From NCBI GenBank assembly GCA_949840885.1, contig CATKYJ010000003.1, positions 105,126 through 169,125 on the forward strand: a stretch of 64,000 bases of DNA, in the 5' to 3' direction. The notes under the pieces are model-generated. The model saw only the letters and a list, made by a program, of their open reading frames with translations. It searched no databases and was not told where the DNA came from. The position numbers and the translations under genes were made by a program. Positions 1 to 8,183 of the stretch are shown piece by piece; the stretch's first letter is position 1; every line of letters begins with the position of its first letter. The DNA comes from an uncultured Acetatifactor sp. Lineage in GTDB: Bacteria; Bacillota; Clostridia; Lachnospirales; Lachnospiraceae.

Positions 1-1986
1 TTTATTATTCCCTTTTACCGCGGCTTTGCAGGACATGGAGGCAATTTTTTCCTCAATGACCCGGATGCTGCCAAAGCCAGTTCCGTCCAGGAGGCTGTCC
101 AGCACCTCCAGGAACATCCCTCGCTCGTCACAGCCGTACAAATCTACCGGAACGCTGCGCAGGGCATACTCGCTGCCGCCGAAAGCTTCCACCTCAAAGC
201 CCAGGGCCGCAAAGGTGTCCAGATGCTGCCTCAAGACAGCCTCCTCCTGGCCGGAAAGGCTGACGATTACGGGTGGCATCAGGCCTTGGGACAATACGTT
301 CTTTTCGCGGTATCGCTTCATCAGCCGCTCGAAATTTACTTTCTCATGGGCCGCGTGCTGATCTATTATCATCAATTTGTCTTCAAACTCGATAAGCCAG
401 TAGGTTTCAAAGACCTGCCCGATGATGCGGAAGCGGCTGCGGTTTTCCATGGTGAGGATTTTTTCCTCGAAAAGGTTCATCTGCTCGCCGCTGTAGGTCT
501 CCGGCTCTTCCGCAGGCTGAATCTCCGACATCTGCGCGGTATTCTTAGCCTCCTCTTCCAGTTCCGTGGTCTCCGTGAAGAAAGGCTCTTCCTCCTCTGC
601 ATCCTCCGATTCTGCCCCACCCGCTTCCCTTTCCGTCTGCGCATGTACATGTCTGGCATCTTCCCGCAGGTTTTCTGCAGACTGTCTTTCCAGCCCGACA
701 TTTTCCAGCGGATTCTCCTCGGACTGCATTTCTGCATCTGCCCTGGCATAAGGCATGCCTGCCATGCTGCCTTTCACCCGCTCCCATACAGGATTCCTTG
801 CGAATTCTGCCGCCTCTGTTCTCTCCGCATCATATCTGGCCTCTTCCATCACCCGATACGCATCTCCACGTCTATGCTCAAAGGGCTCCGGAGCAGACTT
901 CTTCCCCAGAGTGGCCTGCTTCTCCTGTGCCCTCTGCTCTTCTTTCCTGGCCTCCCGCAGTTCCCGCTCCGTGGACAGGGAGGCTTTCGGAATCATCTCC
1001 CTGCTGCGAAGCGCCTCCCTAACGGCTTCCATGAGAAAATTGCTGAAACCAATTGTATCATCAAACCTTACATCCATCTTCGTAGGATGCACGTTCACGT
1101 CCACCCGCCCTGCGTCCATGGTGATGTGCAGCACGCAGAACGGAAATTTGTGCTGCATCAGATATTCCTTATAACCCTCTTCCACAGCACGGGACACCAC
1201 ATTGCTGCGGATGAAGCGGCCATTGATGAAATAAATCTCGAAATTGCGGTTGGAGCGCACCTGCACCGGCTTGCCCAGATATCCCTCCACCCGCGCCCCG
1301 TCTTTTTCCGCCTGAATCGGCACCAGCTCATTAGCCGTGTCCCGCCCGTAGATGCGGTAGATGACCTCTTTCAAATCCCCATTCCCCGAAGTATGGAACT
1401 TCATCTGCCCGCCCACGACTAGCTTAAAGGAAATATCCGGCCTGGACAGCGCCAGATGCTCCATCAAGTCCACGATATAGCCGCCCTCGGTCACAGGCTG
1501 CTTCAGGAATTTCCGCCTCACTGGCGTATTGAAAAAGAGGTTCCGCACCAGAAAGGTCGTCCCCTCCGGCGCGCCCACCTCCTCGAAACCCGTCTCATTT
1601 GCCCCCTCCAGCGTAAGTCTGCTTCCCGTCATACTGTCCGCGGTCTTGGTGATAACCTCCACTTTGGCCACCGCCGCGATGCTGGAAAGCGCTTCCCCCC
1701 GAAACCCAAGGCTGGAAATCCGCGTCAAGTCCCCCGCGTCCTCGATTTTACTGGTGGCATGCCGCAGGAAAGCCGTCCGCAGCTGCCCTCTTTCCATGCC
1801 GCAGCCATTGTCCGTCACCCGGATGAACGTAGTTCCCCCGTCCTTTACCTCCACCGTGACGGCGCCGGCCCCTGCGTCGATGGCATTCTCCACCAGTTCC
1901 TTCACGACGCTGCTGGGGCGTTCCACCACTTCCCCGGCAGCAATTTTATCGATTGTCTCTGAATCAAGAATATGTATCCGTGACAT
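1..1986 (-). CDS. mutL: DNA mismatch repair protein MutL (3' end outside window)
   Basis: MutL is the ATP-driven matchmaker of mismatch repair; it couples MutS to strand incision. The reading frame starts at the ATG at 1986 and is still open at base 1. The GHKL ATPase motifs are in place: ELVENAIDAGA (about residues 30-40), DNGCGM (59-64) and FRGEAL (95-100). A charged, Glu-rich linker follows (about residues 350-470). The C-terminal domain carries DQHAAHEKVNFE, which fits the DQHA(x)2E(x)4E metal-binding endonuclease motif, and SCKAAVK near the window edge. It should therefore be a nicking-type MutL, as in bacteria without MutH. About 662 residues are visible, so only the last few tens are missing. 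It lies 93 bases downstream of mutS on the same strand and is probably co-transcribed. Confidence 0.97.
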   Translation of the reverse strand, partial: MSRIHILDSETIDKIAAGEVVERPSSVVKELVENAIDAGAGAVTVEVKDGGTTFIRVTDNGCGMERGQLRTAFLRHATSKIEDAGDLTRISSLGFRGEALSSIAAVAKVEVITKTADSMTGSRLTLEGANETGFEEVGAPEGTTFLVRNLFFNTPVRRKFLKQPVTEGGYIVDLMEHLALSRPDISFKLVVGGQMKFHTSGNGDLKEVIYRIYGRDTANELVPIQAEKDGARVEGYLGKPVQVRSNRNFEIYFINGRFIRSNVVSRAVEEGYKEYLMQHKFPFCVLHITMDAGRVDVNVHPTKMDVRFDDTIGFSNFLMEAVREALRSREMIPKASLSTERELREARKEEQRAQEKQATLGKKSAPEPFEHRRGDAYRVMEEARYDAERTEAAEFARNPVWERVKGSMAGMPYARADAEMQSEENPLENVGLERQSAENLREDARHVHAQTEREAGGAESEDAEEEEPFFTETTELEEEAKNTAQMSEIQPAEEPETYSGEQMNLFEEKILTMENRSRFRIIGQVFETYWLIEFEDKLMIIDQHAAHEKVNFERLMKRYREKNVLSQGLMPPVIVSLSGQEEAVLRQHLDTFAALGFEVEAFGGSEYALRSVPVDLYGCDERGMFLEVLDSLLDGTGFGSIRVIEEKIASMSCKAAVKGNNK

Positions 1987-2079
1987 AATTCCACCTTATC
2001 TGTAAAACGTATGTTTATAGACGGTAACTTCTTTTGGACGTTCTAATAGTACTATTTTTTGAATTCTATCTTTTATGTA

Positions 2080-4752
2080 TTACCCTCTCCAGCGGTTTTT
2101 CAACTTATTCTGCAGACGGTACAGCACGTTAAGGGCATCGATGGGAGCCAGGGTGTTCACTTCCACCTCCATCAGCTCTTTCAGCACGTCCTCGTCCGTC
2201 ACCGTGTCGAACAGGGCCATCTGGGACAGTTCGATTTCGTCCGGCTTGGGCTGGCGCTTCACCTTTGTGTCCTTTACGTCCACGGTGATGTTCTGTATCT
2301 TTTCTATGATGTCATTGTCCGTGAGCTGCTCTACGATCTCCTTGGCCCGGTCTATCACCATGTCCGGCACCCCGGCCAGCCTTGCCACCTGGATGCCGTA
2401 GCTTTTGTCCGCTCCGCCCTTGATGATTTTGCGCAGGAAGACAATATCGTCTCCCCTCTCTTTCACGGCAATGCAGTAATTGTTCACATTGCTCATCTTA
2501 CCCTCCAGCTCCGTGAGTTCGTGGTAATGGGTGGCGAACAAAGTCTTGGCCCCCAGGAGCTTGCGGTTGCTGATATGCTCGATCACCGCCCAAGCGATGC
2601 TCAGGCCGTCAAAGGTGGACGTCCCCCTGCCGATTTCATCCAGGATCAACAGGCTGTCGGACGTAGCGTTGCGCAGGATATTGGCTACCTCGTTCATCTC
2701 CACCATGAAAGTGGACTGTCCGCTGGCCAGGTCATCGGAAGCCCCCACCCGGGTAAAAATCCTGTCCACGATGCCAATGTTGGCGCTTTTCGCGGGCACG
2801 AAGCATCCAATCTGAGCCATCAGCACGATCAGCGCAGTCTGGCGCATGTAAGTGGACTTCCCCGCCATGTTGGGGCCGGTGATGATGCTGATGCAATGCT
2901 TGTTGTTGTCCAGATAGGTGTCGTTGGCGATAAACATGTCGCCCTCTATCATCCGTTCGACTACGGGATGTCTTCCGTCCTTGATATCGATGATGCCCTT
3001 TTCGTTCAGCTTTGGCCGCACATAGAGATTGCGCTCCGATACCAGAGACAGCGCCGCGTACACATCCAGCTTGGCCACGGCCTTTGCCGTGGTCTGTATC
3101 CGGTCAAGCTCACAGCCGATGGAATCCCGAATCTTGCAAAACAGGTCGTATTCCAGTGTGGTCAGCTTGTCCTCCGCATTCAGAATCGTATCTTCCAGCT
3201 CTTTCAGCTTCGGCGTGGTGTAGCGCTCCGCGTTGGCCAGGGTCTGCTTGCGGATATAGTCCTCCGGCACCAGGTTCTGATAGGAATTGGTCACCTCAAA
3301 ATAGTAGCCGAAGACCTTGTTGTATTTGATTTTCAGGTTCTTGATGCCCGTCCGCTCCCGATCCGTCTCCTCCAGCTGGGCCAGCCACTGCTTTCCGTCC
3401 CGCTTGGCGCTGCGCAGCATGTCCACGGTCTCATCAAAGCCGTCCTTAATCATACCGCCCTCCCTGATTGTCACGGGAGGATCGTCCTCAATGGAGGCCT
3501 GAATCAACTGGAAAATATCCTGCAGGCCGTCGATGCGCTCCTCCACCTCCCGCAGTTCCTCACAGGAAAAGCCTTTCAGGACTGCCTTGATGGCCGGAAG
3601 CATCTCCAGGGAATTGCGGAAAGAGATGAAATCCCTGGGGTTCGCCGTCTTGTAGGTGACCTTGCTCAGCAGCCGCTCCAGGTCGTAGACAGGATTTAAG
3701 TATTCCCGAATCTCGTCCCGGGAGACACTGTCTTTCCCCAACTCCTCCAGAGCGTCCAGGCGCTTTTCCATCTCTTCCTTGTCAATCAGAGGCTGCTCCA
3801 GCATGCTCCGCAGCAGGCGTCCCCCCATGGCGGTCTTGGTCTTATCCAGCACCCCCAGCAGGGAGCCCCGCTTCTGCTTCTCCCGCATGGTCTCCGTCAG
3901 CTCCAGATTGCGCCTGGTGGAGCTGTCCAGCAGCATATATTTATTGGTCAGATAGGGGTAGAGATGGGTGAAATGGGCCAAATCTGTCTTCTGGGTGTCG
4001 TACAGATACTGCAGCAGGGCCCCCGCCGCCGTCATCCCTGTGGGAAAGTCCTCGATCCCCAGCCCAATCAGGGTATTAACCTTAAAATGCCGTATCAAAA
4101 GCCGCCTGCAGCCGTCATCGTCAAACAGATGGGGCTCCAGGGCATTGACGGAAATGCGGTATTTCTCCCGCAGACCCTCCACGTCAAAGCCGCTGACCAG
4201 GAAGTTCTGGTTGCAGATGATTTCCGAGGGTTCGTACTTCATCAGCTCGTCGTTGAGCTTCTTTAAATCCTCCACCTCCGTGAGATAGTAGTCCCCGGTG
4301 GTGACATCGGCCACGGAAATGCCGATTTTCGTAGGGGTGTAGGCGATGCTCATCAGGAAATTGTTCTTGGATTCCTCCAGAGACTGGAGATTCAGATTCG
4401 TCCCGGGAGTCACAATGCGGATGACCTCCCGCTTTACCAGCCCTTTTGCCAGTTTTGGATCCTCCACCTGCTCACAGATTGCCACCTTGTAGCCCCTGTT
4501 GACCAGTTTGGTCAAATAACTTTCCACCGCATGATAAGGGACGCCGCACATGGGCGCCCGCTCCTCCAGGCCGCAAGACTTTCCTGTCAGGGTAAGTTCC
4601 AACTCCTTGGACACTATCTTTGCATCCTCGAAGAACATTTCATAAAAGTCCCCCAGCCGGTAAAAAAGGATGCAGTCGGCGTACTGCTTCTTCGTCTCCA
4701 TATATTGCTGCATCATGGGGGTGAGTTCACCTGCTGGAATCTGTTCTGGCAT
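2080..4752 (-). CDS. mutS: DNA mismatch repair protein MutS
   Basis: MutS recognises mispaired and looped bases and recruits MutL. The protein is 890 residues, a normal MutS1 length. The mismatch-reading Phe-x-Glu is in GDFYEMF (F36, E38). The ATPase has Walker A GPNMAGKST and the DEIGRGTST signature, and the C-terminal helix-turn-helix region is present. I chose the ATG at 4752 because AGGAG sits seven bases upstream and the protein then opens with the typical 'TPMMQQYMETKKQY' segment. The frame stays open back to 4863, but those extra codons have no ribosome site and overlap a leader hairpin. A sigma-A promoter and a hairpin lie just upstream (4846-4914). Confidence 0.97.
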   Translation of the reverse strand: MPEQIPAGELTPMMQQYMETKKQYADCILFYRLGDFYEMFFEDAKIVSKELELTLTGKSCGLEERAPMCGVPYHAVESYLTKLVNRGYKVAICEQVEDPKLAKGLVKREVIRIVTPGTNLNLQSLEESKNNFLMSIAYTPTKIGISVADVTTGDYYLTEVEDLKKLNDELMKYEPSEIICNQNFLVSGFDVEGLREKYRISVNALEPHLFDDDGCRRLLIRHFKVNTLIGLGIEDFPTGMTAAGALLQYLYDTQKTDLAHFTHLYPYLTNKYMLLDSSTRRNLELTETMREKQKRGSLLGVLDKTKTAMGGRLLRSMLEQPLIDKEEMEKRLDALEELGKDSVSRDEIREYLNPVYDLERLLSKVTYKTANPRDFISFRNSLEMLPAIKAVLKGFSCEELREVEERIDGLQDIFQLIQASIEDDPPVTIREGGMIKDGFDETVDMLRSAKRDGKQWLAQLEETDRERTGIKNLKIKYNKVFGYYFEVTNSYQNLVPEDYIRKQTLANAERYTTPKLKELEDTILNAEDKLTTLEYDLFCKIRDSIGCELDRIQTTAKAVAKLDVYAALSLVSERNLYVRPKLNEKGIIDIKDGRHPVVERMIEGDMFIANDTYLDNNKHCISIITGPNMAGKSTYMRQTALIVLMAQIGCFVPAKSANIGIVDRIFTRVGASDDLASGQSTFMVEMNEVANILRNATSDSLLILDEIGRGTSTFDGLSIAWAVIEHISNRKLLGAKTLFATHYHELTELEGKMSNVNNYCIAVKERGDDIVFLRKIIKGGADKSYGIQVARLAGVPDMVIDRAKEIVEQLTDNDIIEKIQNITVDVKDTKVKRQPKPDEIELSQMALFDTVTDEDVLKELMEVEVNTLAPIDALNVLYRLQNKLKNRWRG

Positions 4753-4845
4753 GTTTTTGCTCCTGTTCTGTGTCTTTTGTGTGGAATGCCTGTTTCCCGC
4801 CGCTTCCGCACGCAGCCAGGCACGGGCAGATGAAGAAAGGCATTC

Positions 4846-4881
4846 ATAAAAATGCGAATGCACAACTCGTAGTGCATTCGC
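4846..4881 (-). terminator. Hairpin plus U-run in the mutS leader (attenuator or upstream terminator)
   Basis: On the minus strand GCGAATGCAC (4881-4872) pairs perfectly with GTGCATTCGC (4863-4854). The loop is 8 bases and is followed by ATTTTTATG. This has the form of an intrinsic terminator. It sits between the likely mutS promoter and the mutS start, almost at +1. It could end transcription from the small gene at 4996-5280, or act as a 5' cap hairpin or attenuator on mutS mRNA. Confidence 0.6.
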
Positions 4882-4885
4882 TCCT

Positions 4886-4914
4886 ATTTTAGCACAAAAT
4901 ATTGTGTTTGTAAA
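4886..4914 (-). promoter_or_regulatory. Sigma-A-type promoter for mutS with internal palindrome
   Basis: Reading the minus strand, -35 TTTACA (4914-4909), a 17-base spacer and -10 TAAAAT (4891-4886) give a good sigma-A match. The spacer contains the inverted repeat CACAATATTTTGTG (4906-4893), which could be an operator. Predicted +1 is near 4879. Confidence 0.6.
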
Positions 4915-4995
4915 AGGACTTTTTAAATGTACCGTATTTTTGTGTTTAAAAACGCCATCTCCTCCACATGCCGCTTTCCAAAGCTTCTCAGTTTT

Positions 4996-5280
4996 TTAAG
5001 TCAGCCCATAAATCTGATAAAGGGACATCATGTTCTGGTACATCAGCTTCCGCGACATCAATTGCTGATAAGTCACGGTCTTTACTTTGCCCTCCGCTTT
5101 CAGCCTTTCCATTTTTTCCAGGATGTCGTTATATTCTTTCTGCACAGCCGTAAGCATCTTCTCAAACGCCGCCAGTCTGTCCGCGGAATCCGCTTCTTTC
5201 ATTGAATTTTCTTCCATAGGATTTTCTTCCATGGAAGTTTCTGCGGAATGGACCTTTTCTATAGAACGCGTTTTTTCCAT
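4996..5280 (-). CDS. Small coiled-coil protein, unknown function
   Basis: A 94-residue protein with a convincing ribosome site (AAGGAGG about nine bases before the ATG at 5280). The N-terminal third is low complexity and holds two in-frame copies of the dispersed 'SMEEN / PMEEN' repeat. Residues 30-65 are Glu/Lys/Leu-rich and look coiled-coil (AFEKMLTAVQKEYNDILEKM). The C-terminus has a defined ending, QQLMSRKLMYQNMMSLYQIY. No signal peptide or membrane segment is visible. It sits 41 bases after the DUF3298 lipoprotein gene and upstream of mutS. I do not recognise a family; the C-terminal 50 residues are the part most likely to be conserved. Confidence 0.7.
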   Translation of the reverse strand: MEKTRSIEKVHSAETSMEENPMEENSMKEADSADRLAAFEKMLTAVQKEYNDILEKMERLKAEGKVKTVTYQQLMSRKLMYQNMMSLYQIYGLT

Positions 5281-5321
5281 TTTTACAATACCTCCTTTGA
5301 CAGCCTGTCCATATCAATTCT

Positions 5322-6278
5322 TTACTCTATAGGGACCGTAACCTCCAGGCTCCCCACCGCATGACCGAAGCCAAAGGAACCCTCCTGGAACGCCAGGTTG
5401 ATCTGTCCCTCATAAAAATACCAGCCAATCTCACCTCTTGCCGCCATGTCCGGTATCTCCGCTTTCAGCACCGCATCATCGAACTCCACCTCCGGATAGT
5501 TTTCATGAAGCCGCTCTATAATGGTCCCTACCATTGTCTCGTCCATGGTCAGGAACTGGCTCAGCTCCAGGTTCTCCCCGGTTTTGGCGTTCAGATTGTA
5601 ATAGTCCCAGTAATTGTTGGGATGGGGGCCGCCCATGTTCACTGTACGTATGACCATGATGCTGACTACATCCATGTCGCATCTGTATACATAGGCGCTG
5701 GCACCCTGCCCGAACACCCCTGTCGGATCTATGGACTCCCTGTAGTCTTTCACATTTTCCTGCAGTTCATCCAGCAGCGTCTCATTCTGTGATTTATACT
5801 GCGCGTTGATGGCCGCAAGCGCTGCGGACAGCTCTTTGCAGGCACTGCCATCCCCTGCCACGGTAAATGCCGGGTATTCCGCAAAGACAATCTCTTCTCC
5901 CGCATCGTCCGTCCGCGCTTCCCTCAATATCTCCGAACGGATTTCCGGCGCAGCCGCAGCGTTTTCTCCGTCTCCCGATGCTGCCGCATCCGGGGAGACA
6001 TCTTTTGGTTCGGAAGCATCGGCTTCCGGGGACATTTCTGCGGATGTTTCCGCAGAAGCTTCCGGGGACGCGGAATCCTGCCCCTCGCCGTCCGTGCCAT
6101 CCCCGCGCAGGGCATCCGTTCCGGACTCCGACTCACTGTCAAGCGGCACAGGCTCTATCTCTATGACCGAATTTTTCTCTTCCTCTCCGTCTTTCCCGCC
6201 ACAGGCAGAGAGGGCAAGGCATAAAATCAATACCATGCATGACACTATTGTCATTTTCCTCATCATTTTCTTCTTCAT
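5322..6278 (-). CDS. DUF3298 (RsiV/PdaC-like) domain lipoprotein
   Basis: A 318-residue predicted lipoprotein. It has a Lys/Met-rich n-region, a hydrophobic core and the lipobox LSAC, so it should be anchored outside the cytoplasmic membrane. Residues about 25-110 are an acidic Ser/Ala/Glu/Asp-rich linker. The C-terminal 200 residues carry DUF3298 hallmarks: GGPHPNNYWDYYNLNAKTG, then LSQFL, and the terminal 'FQEGSFGFGHAVG...VTVPIE'. That domain occurs in RsiV-type anti-sigma factors, which bind lysozyme, and in PdaC, but no sigma gene adjoins it here. AAGGGAG lies upstream of the ATG at 6278. It follows ruvB by 50 bases. Confidence 0.85.
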   Translation of the reverse strand: MKKKMMRKMTIVSCMVLILCLALSACGGKDGEEEKNSVIEIEPVPLDSESESGTDALRGDGTDGEGQDSASPEASAETSAEMSPEADASEPKDVSPDAAASGDGENAAAAPEIRSEILREARTDDAGEEIVFAEYPAFTVAGDGSACKELSAALAAINAQYKSQNETLLDELQENVKDYRESIDPTGVFGQGASAYVYRCDMDVVSIMVIRTVNMGGPHPNNYWDYYNLNAKTGENLELSQFLTMDETMVGTIIERLHENYPEVEFDDAVLKAEIPDMAARGEIGWYFYEGQINLAFQEGSFGFGHAVGSLEVTVPIE

Positions 6279-6328
6279 CTTTTTTCACTCCCTTAAATCC
6301 ATACTTTTATTTCATTGTCCCATTCCAG

Positions 6329-7336
6329 CTATGGATTCTGGCGGTAGATTCCACCGTCCATATGCCGGTAAGCCAGTTCCGTAGCCACTCTCCCCCTGGG
6401 GGTGCGGTTCAGGAAGCCGTTCTTGATCAGGTACGGCTCATAGACATCCTCAATGGTACCCGCGTCCTCTCCGATGACAGCCGCCAGGGTATCCAGCCCC
6501 ACCGGCCCTCCGTCAAACTTCTCGATCATAGTGAGCAGGAGATTTCTGTCGATATGGTCCAGCCCCAGCTTATCCACGTCCATCAGATCCAGGGCTGTCC
6601 TTGCCACATCTTCCGTAATGATGCCGTCATATTTCACCTGGGCGAAATCACGCACCCTTTTTAAAATACGGTTGGCAAGCCTGGGCGTCCCACGGCTCCT
6701 GCGGGCCATCTCCAGCGCACCCCCCGGCTCGATCTCCACTGCCAGAATCCTGGCGGAATGCAGGATGATCAGCTGCAGTTCCTCTATTGTATAGAACTCC
6801 ATATGGTGGATCATGCCGAAACGATCCCGCAGAGGCGCTGTCAGAAGCCCTGCCCTGGTGGTGGCCCCCACCAATGTGAACTTCGGAAGATCCAGCCGCA
6901 CCGAGCGGGCCGTGGAGCCCTTTCCTATCATGATATCGATGCAATAATCCTCCATGGCGGGATACAGCACCTCCTCCACCTGGCGGTTCAGGCGGTGTAT
7001 CTCGTCCACGAACAGCAGGTCGCCCTCCTCCAGGTTGTTCAGGATGGCAGCCATCTCCCCCGGCTTCTCGATAGCGGGCCCGCTGGTGACTTTCAGATGC
7101 ACGCCCATCTCATTGGCGACGATGCCCGCCAGGGTGGTCTTGCCCAGGCCCGGCGGCCCATAGAAGAGCACATGATCCAGCGCATCGCCCCGCAGCTTCG
7201 CAGCCTCGATATAAATCTTCAAATTTTCCTTTATCTTGGATTGACCGATGTAGTCATCCAGTTTCTGTGGGCGCAGGGAGCCCTCTATCCTAATATCCTC
7301 TTCCGTTATATTTGTCTCAATCATTCGCTTAGGCAT
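6329..7336 (-). CDS. ruvB: Holliday junction branch-migration ATPase RuvB
   Basis: RuvB is the hexameric AAA+ motor that drives branch migration with RuvA. At 335 residues it has the usual length. Visible motifs are Walker [10 protein letters not shown], Walker B LLFVDEIH, sensor 1 GATTRAG and the arginine-finger region PLRDRFG. The C-terminal winged helix ends in [17 protein letters not shown]. The ATG at 7336 has GGAGG rather far upstream (about 15 bases); no better start is visible. It lies 96 bases after ruvA, the common ruvA-ruvB order. Confidence 0.97.
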   Translation of the reverse strand: MPKRMIETNITEEDIRIEGSLRPQKLDDYIGQSKIKENLKIYIEAAKLRGDALDHVLFYGPPGLGKTTLAGIVANEMGVHLKVTSGPAIEKPGEMAAILNNLEEGDLLFVDEIHRLNRQVEEVLYPAMEDYCIDIMIGKGSTARSVRLDLPKFTLVGATTRAGLLTAPLRDRFGMIHHMEFYTIEELQLIILHSARILAVEIEPGGALEMARRSRGTPRLANRILKRVRDFAQVKYDGIITEDVARTALDLMDVDKLGLDHIDRNLLLTMIEKFDGGPVGLDTLAAVIGEDAGTIEDVYEPYLIKNGFLNRTPRGRVATELAYRHMDGGIYRQNP

Positions 7337-7432
7337 AATCCGATTTCCATTTCCTCCGTGAGGGGACGGCGTTCCCTACGAGATAACCGCTCCTGTCATT
7401 CCAGCATCTAATGGCATGTTTATCGTTGTCTG

Positions 7433-8044
7433 TCAGAACATCTTCTTTAGCGCCGCTTTCAGCACTGCCCCGGAATCCATGGCTTCGATGCCCTCAATGG
7501 CGTTTACTGCCTTTGCAGCCTCCGCCTGTCCATAGCCCAGGGACACCAGCGCCTCCACGGCCTCCCTCTTCTGGGGGCTGTCTCCCACAGCCGCGCCTGC
7601 TGCCTGGCTTCCCTGGATTTCCATGCCGATGGCAGTGTCCTCCACCTTGATTTTTCCTTTCAGCTCCAAAATCAGCCGTTCCGCCGTCTTGGCCCCGATT
7701 CCCGGCGCTTTGGTGATGGCTTTCACGTCTCCTGACAGGATGGCGAACCGCAGGGAGTCCGCGTCCAGCACGGACAGGATTGCCAGCCCGCCCTTGGGCC
7801 CGATGCCGCTTACGGTAATGCACTTTTTAAAGATCTCCAAATCATTTTTGGACAGGAAACCGAAGAGCTGTATGGCATCCTCCCGCACGCTGGTGTAGGT
7901 GTACAGCTTTACTCTCTCTCCTATGCCCGGAAGCTTGGCCGCCGTGTCCGCGGAAATCCTTATATTATACCCAATCCCGCCTACGTCCACTACTGCATTG
8001 TCTTCCGATATATCCTCAACGGTTCCCTTTACATATGCTATCAT
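7433..8044 (-). CDS. ruvA: Holliday junction DNA-binding protein RuvA
   Basis: RuvA tetramers hold the Holliday junction and load RuvB. The protein is 203 residues. Domain I starts MIAYVKGTVEDISEDNAVVDVGGIGY. The two helix-hairpin-helix motifs of domain II are seen as VSGIGPKGGLAIL and APGIGAKTAERLILELK. Domain III ends EALVSLGYGQAEAAKAV, the RuvB-contacting UBA-like fold. AGGGAG precedes the ATG at 8044. Confidence 0.97.
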   Translation of the reverse strand: MIAYVKGTVEDISEDNAVVDVGGIGYNIRISADTAAKLPGIGERVKLYTYTSVREDAIQLFGFLSKNDLEIFKKCITVSGIGPKGGLAILSVLDADSLRFAILSGDVKAITKAPGIGAKTAERLILELKGKIKVEDTAIGMEIQGSQAAGAAVGDSPQKREAVEALVSLGYGQAEAAKAVNAIEGIEAMDSGAVLKAALKKMF

Positions 8045-8183
8045 ATATCTCTCCCTGCATCCGGCTCCCGCCAGTCATCCCCTGTCTCAATTTCCGGGAA
8101 TTGTTAAAACAATTCCTTATTCTCCCATAACATATCCGCATTTCATAGAGCACTGCCTGCCCCGGCACAGGACAATCGTCCCT

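Noticed and set aside
2059..3699. Long open frame on the plus strand (about 546 codons)
   Set aside because: It lies wholly antisense to mutS, has no ribosome site, and its composition (His/Leu/Val-rich) is that expected of a mirror frame of a GC-rich gene.
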